Source: Methanobacteriota archaeon
GTDB lineage: Archaea > Thermoplasmatota > Poseidoniia > Poseidoniales > Thalassarchaeaceae
DNA: 58,044 bases
Direction of reading: 5' to 3'
NCBI GenBank assembly: GCA_004195615.1
Contig: PSPW01000002.1
Coordinates: 1-58,044, forward strand
Shown here: one piece after another, positions 53,544 through 58,044 of the stretch
Layout of the letters: each line of letters starts with the position of its first letter
How positions within the stretch are numbered: position 1 is the first letter of the stretch
Notes under the pieces: model-generated
Seen by the model: only the letters and a program-made list of their open reading frames with translations
The model's database searches: none
Told to the model about the DNA's origin: nothing
Translations under genes and position numbers: made by a program

Positions 53544-54134
53544 GTGGGATTGCCTAGACTTGAGTGCGTAATTCTTGCAGCAGGCTCCAGTAGTCGACTT
53601 GGAAGTGACAAGGCACTAGTTCGGGTAGGTTCCCGAACCCTAATCCGATGGTTGGTAGATAGAATCACAGAGAGGGGCATAGGAATCACAATTGTGGCTA
53701 GCGAGAAGAATATGAGAGAGATATCTGAGAAACTTCCAGATTCCAACTTAGTTGTCAACCCGGAACCTCACAAGGGGAGAACGGGTTCTCTGAAGATCGG
53801 TATTTCTAGCATTGATATCTCGACGGGACCTAACTACAGGCTGCTTGTTGTACCTGTGGACAGACCCGGATTCTCTGATTCGACCTTGGAACGACTAATC
53901 GATTCGAATGAGACCTGTTGCCCGATGCGAGGGGGGAGGGGGGGGCATCCGTTGCTATTATCTCCTATTGACGTACAAAGAGTCAAGGCAAGTTCTCCGG
54001 ATTTGCCACTCAGAGATATTGTAGAGCCCTTCAGGTTTGAGGTCACTGACAGGGCGCTTCATCTCAATATTGACACCCCTGCAGATATTGATTCTTTATG
54101 GGAAAATATTGATTCTGTGAATCGAGAAAGTTGA
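53544..54134 (+). CDS. MobA/MocA-like molybdenum cofactor nucleotidyltransferase
   Basis: A 196-residue NTP-transferase. The nucleotide loop is CVILAAGSSSRLGSDKALVRV; NPEPHKGRTGSLKIGI, VVPVDRPGFSDSTLERLI and GGRGGHPLLLSPIDVQRV follow, as in MocA/PucB-type CTP:molybdopterin cytidylyltransferases. C-terminal LHLNIDTPADIDSLWE fits too. The context (XdhC and a 2Fe-2S hydroxylase subunit downstream) favours cofactor synthesis for a xanthine-oxidase-type enzyme. A short G7 tract is intact in frame. The GTG at 53544 or TTG at 53550 is the start. Confidence 0.85.
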   Translation: MGLPRLECVILAAGSSSRLGSDKALVRVGSRTLIRWLVDRITERGIGITIVASEKNMREISEKLPDSNLVVNPEPHKGRTGSLKIGISSIDISTGPNYRLLVVPVDRPGFSDSTLERLIDSNETCCPMRGGRGGHPLLLSPIDVQRVKASSPDLPLRDIVEPFRFEVTDRALHLNIDTPADIDSLWENIDSVNRES

Positions 54135-54158
54135 AATGTACCATTTCGGACTCAGGCC

Positions 54159-54977
54159 GTGGACCCCGTAAGCCTAGTTGACGGTTTTGGGCCGATTGAG
54201 CAGGCACTTCTTGCAGGACTCTTCACTTGGTTCATGACTGCTGCGGGAGCAGGAATAGTAATACTATTCGATGAAATCGATAGAAAGGTCCTCGATGTAA
54301 TGTTGGGATTTGCCGCTGGAGTAATGGTTGCTGCGAGTTTCTGGTCACTCCTTTCTCCAGCCTTAGAGATGTCAGAGGGCAAGAGCCTCCCGGTTTGGTT
54401 TCCGGCACTGGTTGGATTCCTCCTTGGTGGCGTAGTGATGAGGTTGGTGGACTACTACCTCCCTCACCTCCACCCTGGTGCCCCCCCAGAAGAGGTCGAA
54501 GGAGTGAAGACATCTTGGCAAAGAAGCATGCTCCTTGTTTCTGCAATTACTCTACACAATGTCCCCGAGGGTTTGGCAGTCGGTGTGGCCTTTGGAGCTG
54601 CAGCTTCAGGTTTTGAAGGAGCTACTGTAGGTGCTGCAGTGGCTCTAGCAATTGGAATAGGAATCCAAAACTTTCCCGAAGGTGCTGCTGTTTCGCTCCC
54701 CCTCAGAAGGGAAGGACTCTCAAGGAAGTCCAGTTTCATGTGGGGACAGTTTTCTGCCACTGTTGAGCCAATAGCAGCAGTTATTGGCGCGGCATTAGTA
54801 ATCGCGATGGAGCCAATTCTCCCCTATGCTTTGTCATTCGCAGCAGGAGCAATGATTTTTGTTGTCGTGGAAGAGTTGATTCCAGAGTCCCATCGGGGAG
54901 GAAATGGAGACATAGCAACAATGGGAGTTATGGTTGGATTTGCCATAATGATGGTTCTTGATGTCGCCTTTGGATAG
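54159..54977 (+). CDS. ZIP family metal transporter
   Basis: A 272-residue membrane protein with about eight helices. Signatures are LHNVPEGLAVGVAFGAA (TM4) and IGIQNFPEGAAVSLPLRREG (TM5), each with the metal-binding His/Asn-x-Pro-Glu-Gly, the GufA/ZupT subtype. DYYLPHLHPGAPPEE is the short cytoplasmic loop. It differs from the HSAADG-type ZIP at 9.9 kb, so the two likely move different metals or respond to different cues. The start is GTG at 54159. Placed between MocA-like and XdhC genes. Confidence 0.92.
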   Translation: MDPVSLVDGFGPIEQALLAGLFTWFMTAAGAGIVILFDEIDRKVLDVMLGFAAGVMVAASFWSLLSPALEMSEGKSLPVWFPALVGFLLGGVVMRLVDYYLPHLHPGAPPEEVEGVKTSWQRSMLLVSAITLHNVPEGLAVGVAFGAAASGFEGATVGAAVALAIGIGIQNFPEGAAVSLPLRREGLSRKSSFMWGQFSATVEPIAAVIGAALVIAMEPILPYALSFAAGAMIFVVVEELIPESHRGGNGDIATMGVMVGFAIMMVLDVAFG

Positions 54978-55015
54978 AAGGGCAATCAAAAAGACCAGAA
55001 CGCCCTCAGGGTGGT

Positions 55016-55855
55016 GTGACTAAGGTTGTCCTCTCTTGGATTATTGATCGTCTGGAAGTTGGCGATAGGGTTGCAGTGGCTTCAGTAGTGAAGGCCCAAG
55101 GGAGCGTCCCCGGTAAGCCCGGAGCTAGGATGGCAATTAGCTCAAAAGGGGACAGCTTTGGGACAGTTGGTGGGGCGGGTCTAGAACTAAAAATAGAGAA
55201 AATTCTGGAAGAGATGTTGAGCGATGCAGATAGTTACTCGAGAAAGAAAGGGGGCAGGGTGGAGGTTTTCTTATTGAATAAAGATGGGAAGGGAAAAGAA
55301 GTGACGACTTTGGACAGCATATGTGGAGGTAGTGTTACGGTGGCTATGGAGGTGATTTACCCGACCCCTCACATTCTAATTGTTGGAGGGGGTCACGTTG
55401 GATTCTCCATAGCAAAGGTATGCGATAACCTTGATTGGTCATACAGTGTTTTTGATATCAGGGAGGAATACTGCAATTCGGAGAGGTTTCCCCATGCTGC
55501 AGACATATTATGTTCCACTGTCGAAGAATTCCTTCAGGCCGAGGATGAAGAGTCGCTGCGGAGGTTCTCTGACATCCTTCTACTGAGTCATGACTGGGAG
55601 GTGGACGAGAACTTGCTGATTGGATTGCTGGGATTCTCTCAAGATACTTCACGACCTAGAATTGGTGCGATAGGTTCCAAGAAAAAGTGGTCAGAATTCG
55701 AAAGGGCAGCAATAGAAAATAGCATCGAAAAGAGACTGATAGATGCTGTGAGATGCCCGATTGGATTGGACATTGGGGCAGACTCTCCTGAAGAAATAGC
55801 AGTTTCCGTTTGCGCGGAGGTACTTTCCTTAGAAAGGGCAGTCAACCCTACCTAA
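55016..55855 (+). CDS. XdhC/CoxI-family molybdenum hydroxylase maturation factor
   Basis: Helps insert sulfurated molybdenum cofactor into xanthine-dehydrogenase-type enzymes. It has 279 residues. The N-terminal XdhC domain has VASVVKAQGSVPGKPGARM and GTVGGAGLELKIEKI. The C-terminal Rossmann domain begins HILIVGGGHVGFSIAKVCDNL, with DIREEYCNSERFP and the late RCPIGLDIGADSPEEIAVSV. All are standard XdhC elements. The start is a GTG. Together with the flanking MocA-like and 2Fe-2S genes it defines a molybdenum hydroxylase locus. Confidence 0.92.
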   Translation: MTKVVLSWIIDRLEVGDRVAVASVVKAQGSVPGKPGARMAISSKGDSFGTVGGAGLELKIEKILEEMLSDADSYSRKKGGRVEVFLLNKDGKGKEVTTLDSICGGSVTVAMEVIYPTPHILIVGGGHVGFSIAKVCDNLDWSYSVFDIREEYCNSERFPHAADILCSTVEEFLQAEDEESLRRFSDILLLSHDWEVDENLLIGLLGFSQDTSRPRIGAIGSKKKWSEFERAAIENSIEKRLIDAVRCPIGLDIGADSPEEIAVSVCAEVLSLERAVNPT

Positions 55856-55874
55856 GTATGAAATTTGTGAACAA

Positions 55875-57104
55875 ATGCGGGAGACTGTGAGAACAGCTCC
55901 TGCTCTGATTGTCGTTCTGATGGTTTCGGCCACCTTAGTTGGTTGCCTAGGCGAACAAGACAAAGGAGTAGAAACAGGCACTGATCTGGAAGAGAGCTTC
56001 GGTGCATTCAGCGTAGTTGCTCCTGTTGACACGGGAATCAATGTGTATCACGATCACTTTGCCATGAACGAGTCTTACCCTCAGTGGCTTCTTGATCAAT
56101 TAGGAGTGAACATTGTATGTAATATCTCCAATAATGGAACATGGGACGAAAGGTACGAGGCCGATAGGGAGAATTGCTGGGATATCATCGAGTCGGGTGA
56201 CATTGTCTGGTTCAAGGGGTCCAGAATTATTGGTACGACTCCCGATGATGACACTGAAATCCCAATCCTTGACGACCCGAGCGACGGGCACGGAACCGCA
56301 GTCACTGGAGCAGTACTAAACGCAAATCCTGAGGCGGTAATTTTCTTTGTTGAGGGGTTCAGTGATGCTGCAGTTCTTGCAGCTGCGAACCAACCATTGG
56401 TGGACATAATCACAACTAGTTTCGGACCGATACTTTCACTGCCAGTCCCCGGTATCGAGGATGCTACCAAGGTGGCTGTGGTCCAAGAGAAGAAGGTCCA
56501 CACAGGAGCTGCGGATAACTCCCCTTCTCCGGCAATCCAAGACTCTACTGCTGGCCCTCCTTGGAGTATTGGAATTTCCGGGTATGCCGAAGAGGATGAT
56601 AATCAGAAGGAGACGATGAGTGGTTCTTATCCAGACATAGCTGCGGACTGGACTCAGTTCCTACCGAATCACGATGACATCGATGGATACCATTGGACAT
56701 CTGGTACTTCTTTTGCAACCCCAAGGACTGCTGGCCTTCTCTCGGAGGTTCTAGAAAATCTAAGGTCTGAGTTCGGTGATCTATCTTCAGGAGCCGATCC
56801 CGATAGTAGAATGGGATTCATCGTCAATGGGACAAATTTCTCAATTACTAACGATGATTTACGAGATGCGCTGAATCTTTCTGCTTGGTATCCATCCTTT
56901 TCCACTTGGGACCCCCTATCTGGGACTACTCCCGTTTCTCCGGTGGCCCCATGCACACAAGTTGGCTGGGGAGTTGTGAATGAGAGTAATGTCAAACCCA
57001 TAATTGAACACCTGAATGGAAGCAATGCCATGTCGCAGAGGCCCTTTGATGTCGAGATTTGTATGGAATCTAACCAGGACATCAGAGAAGCATACTGGAA
57101 CTAG
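55875..57104 (+). CDS. Secreted subtilase-family lipoprotein
   Basis: A 409-residue exported S8 protease. The signal peptide ends in a lipobox (VSATLVGC, Cys24). Catalytic residues are Asp52 (APVDTGINVYHDHF), His139 (DGHGTAVTGAV), Asn215 (GAADNSPSP) and Ser279 (TSGTSFATPRTAG). No inhibitor-type prodomain is seen, as Asp52 lies close to the N-terminus. The substrate is unknown. It interrupts the molybdenum-enzyme gene set. With the subtilase-MFS fusion it shows a protein-degrading lifestyle. Confidence 0.88.
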   Translation: MRETVRTAPALIVVLMVSATLVGCLGEQDKGVETGTDLEESFGAFSVVAPVDTGINVYHDHFAMNESYPQWLLDQLGVNIVCNISNNGTWDERYEADRENCWDIIESGDIVWFKGSRIIGTTPDDDTEIPILDDPSDGHGTAVTGAVLNANPEAVIFFVEGFSDAAVLAAANQPLVDIITTSFGPILSLPVPGIEDATKVAVVQEKKVHTGAADNSPSPAIQDSTAGPPWSIGISGYAEEDDNQKETMSGSYPDIAADWTQFLPNHDDIDGYHWTSGTSFATPRTAGLLSEVLENLRSEFGDLSSGADPDSRMGFIVNGTNFSITNDDLRDALNLSAWYPSFSTWDPLSGTTPVSPVAPCTQVGWGVVNESNVKPIIEHLNGSNAMSQRPFDVEICMESNQDIREAYWN

Positions 57105-57110
57105 GGTTGT

Positions 57111-57121
57111 CTATTAAATAG
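57111..57121 (+). promoter_or_regulatory. TATA box of the Bat-HTH regulator gene
   Basis: CTATTAAATAG lies 21-31 bases before the ATG at 57142, the position of an archaeal TATA box for a leaderless message. It separates the regulator and the hydroxylase subunit from the protease gene. Confidence 0.5.
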
Positions 57122-57141
57122 AAAAAAGGACTTGCACAAGT

Positions 57142-57786
57142 ATGAGGAATGTTCTCCTGCGGTGGAAGGTTTCCTCACTAGGAGGAATCGATCAGATTGA
57201 TTCCCTGATGGAGATATGCGAGAGTTTAGAAGTTCTCGGACACCTTTCAACCGAACTTGACGGTGTGACTCAACTAGTCGAGTTGCGAATCAACGAAGGT
57301 CACGCCCTTTCCGAAATCTCAGACTTGGAAAGTTTCGAAGTATTGGAGACTCATGAGGAAGATGAGGATGGCGTTCTTGCCAGCATACGATGCACTCACC
57401 CGCTCGCACTATCGGCAGTTGAACTATCAAACATCTACGTCCATCCCCCATATGGCATAGACTCGAAAAAAGGATTGGAAGTCAGGATCTTTGGAATTTC
57501 GAGTTCAATACGTAGTTTCTTGGAATTCGTTAGAGCCACTATGCCTCCCGACACGATTAGTGTCCAGACGATAAAGAACGGCGCTGCGAAGGAGGATGAT
57601 TTTCTGACGGAAAAGCAGAGAGAAGTGCTAGAGCACGCAGTTCTGAGAGGTTATTACGACAACGGTTCGGAAGTCACTCTGAAACAACTAGCAGATGATC
57701 TGGGAGTAGCAAGAAGCACCATCGGAGAGCATCTGAAAAGAGCCGAATCAGAGGTTGTTAAGAGAGCCGTCAATAATTTCTCATAG
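57142..57786 (+). CDS. Bat-type (HTH_10) transcriptional regulator
   Basis: A 214-residue archaeal regulator. The last ~55 residues are the bacterio-opsin-activator HTH: LTEKQREVLEHAVLRGYYDN, then TLKQLADDLGVARSTIGEHL and KRAESEVVKRAV. The N-terminal ~150 residues form an unassigned sensor-like domain, without PAS or GAF signs I can name. The gene lies 29 bases before the 2Fe-2S hydroxylase subunit on the same strand and probably controls that locus. Confidence 0.88.
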   Translation: MRNVLLRWKVSSLGGIDQIDSLMEICESLEVLGHLSTELDGVTQLVELRINEGHALSEISDLESFEVLETHEEDEDGVLASIRCTHPLALSAVELSNIYVHPPYGIDSKKGLEVRIFGISSSIRSFLEFVRATMPPDTISVQTIKNGAAKEDDFLTEKQREVLEHAVLRGYYDNGSEVTLKQLADDLGVARSTIGEHLKRAESEVVKRAVNNFS

Positions 57787-57815
57787 GTTTTGGTTGTATA
57801 CCGAATGCTCAAAGG

Positions 57816-58044
57816 ATGAACTCGGTTGGTCATAATGTGGTGCAATTCCGACTACCGATGCTTCCCCATCCTGATGAGGTCGAGTGGAATGCCAACGTTA
57901 ACGGCGAAGAAACCTCTATTTTCATTGGGAGCAATGCAATTTTACTTGATGTCCTGAGGGATAAAGTCGGGAGCCTTGGGACCAAACGTGGATGCGACAT
58001 GGGCACTTGCGGATGCTGTTCTGTTCTCATTGATGGCGACCCGA
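57816..58044 (+). CDS. 2Fe-2S subunit of a xanthine/CO dehydrogenase-type molybdenum hydroxylase, partial
   Basis: 76 codons are visible from ATG 57816 and the gene runs off the right edge. The N-terminal ferredoxin domain reads VNGEETSIFIGSNAILLDVL, then TKRGCDMGTCGCCSVLIDGD, the plant-type C-x4-C-x2-C 2Fe-2S signature with the GxCGxC form of CoxS/XdhA small subunits. The next exons of the locus should be the molybdopterin and FAD subunits or domains. The first ~25 residues (NVVQFRLPMLPHPDEVEW) are longer than usual for CoxS. Upstream XdhC and MocA-like genes support the assignment. Confidence 0.88.
   Translation, partial: MNSVGHNVVQFRLPMLPHPDEVEWNANVNGEETSIFIGSNAILLDVLRDKVGSLGTKRGCDMGTCGCCSVLIDGDP

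Overview
The window looks like chromosome of a marine planktonic euryarchaeon, most likely Marine Group II (Poseidoniales) or a close relative. The evidence is gene content: a TATA-binding protein, an archaeal tRNA-guanine transglycosylase with a PUA domain, mevalonate kinase, an archaeal FAD synthetase (RibL), a Bat-type HTH regulator, a membrane pyrophosphatase and several secreted PKD, lipoprotein and subtilase proteins. Base composition is moderate, genes are tightly packed on both strands, and start-stop overlaps (ATGA, TGATG) are frequent. Several genes have a TATA-like box about 25 bases before the start codon, as expected for leaderless archaeal transcripts. The lineage is inferred from remembered gene content; no tree or search was run. 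I saw no rRNA, tRNA, CRISPR array, insertion sequence or integrase.

Layout. 1-9.8 kb, minus strand: a probable long operon running from a NikR-like metal regulator through aconitase X and tRNA-guanine transglycosylase into two ABC-2 exporter pairs and an unknown gene cut by the left edge. 9.9-16 kb: a ZIP metal transporter divergent from the regulator, then flavin and acyl-CoA enzymes, an RNA methyltransferase, a decayed ORF, endonuclease III and a peroxiredoxin. 16-22.5 kb, minus strand: a SepF-like protein, a giant PKD surface protein, a TATA-binding protein with large insertions, and mevalonate kinase. 22.5-28.7 kb, plus strand: an ETF:quinone oxidoreductase-like iron-sulfur membrane protein, a second decayed gene, a glutamine-amidotransferase-like hydrolase, CysS and an Asp-box lipoprotein. 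28.7-39.7 kb: IleRS, an HMA-DUF4396 fusion, NadE, small membrane proteins, a NifU domain protein, an amidotransferase and the pyrophosphatase. 39.7-47 kb: glutaredoxin, a subtilase-MFS fusion, a sugar GHMP kinase, and a ribB-ribL-ribE-ribH riboflavin/FAD operon. 47-58 kb: thioredoxin reductase, a MoeZ-like E1-rhodanese protein, an AT-rich iterated-repeat island, a fused 2-oxoacid dehydrogenase E1 with an added zinc ribbon, a cation exchanger, and the start of a molybdenum-hydroxylase locus (MocA-like, ZIP, XdhC, Bat-HTH, 2Fe-2S subunit).

How the genes fit together: the content suggests an aerobic or facultative heterotroph that degrades protein and lipid. It has secreted proteases, acyl-CoA dehydrogenase with an ETF-quinone route, 2-oxoacid oxidation, pyrophosphate-driven ion pumping, thiol redox systems and its own flavin synthesis. 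The most unusual items are the TATA-binding protein interrupted by a phage-structural-like domain (20.05-21.41 kb), the paired repeat array at 49.38-49.59 kb, the subtilase-MFS fusion, the transglycosylase lacking its zinc cysteines, and two small membrane-protein genes that are visibly decayed.
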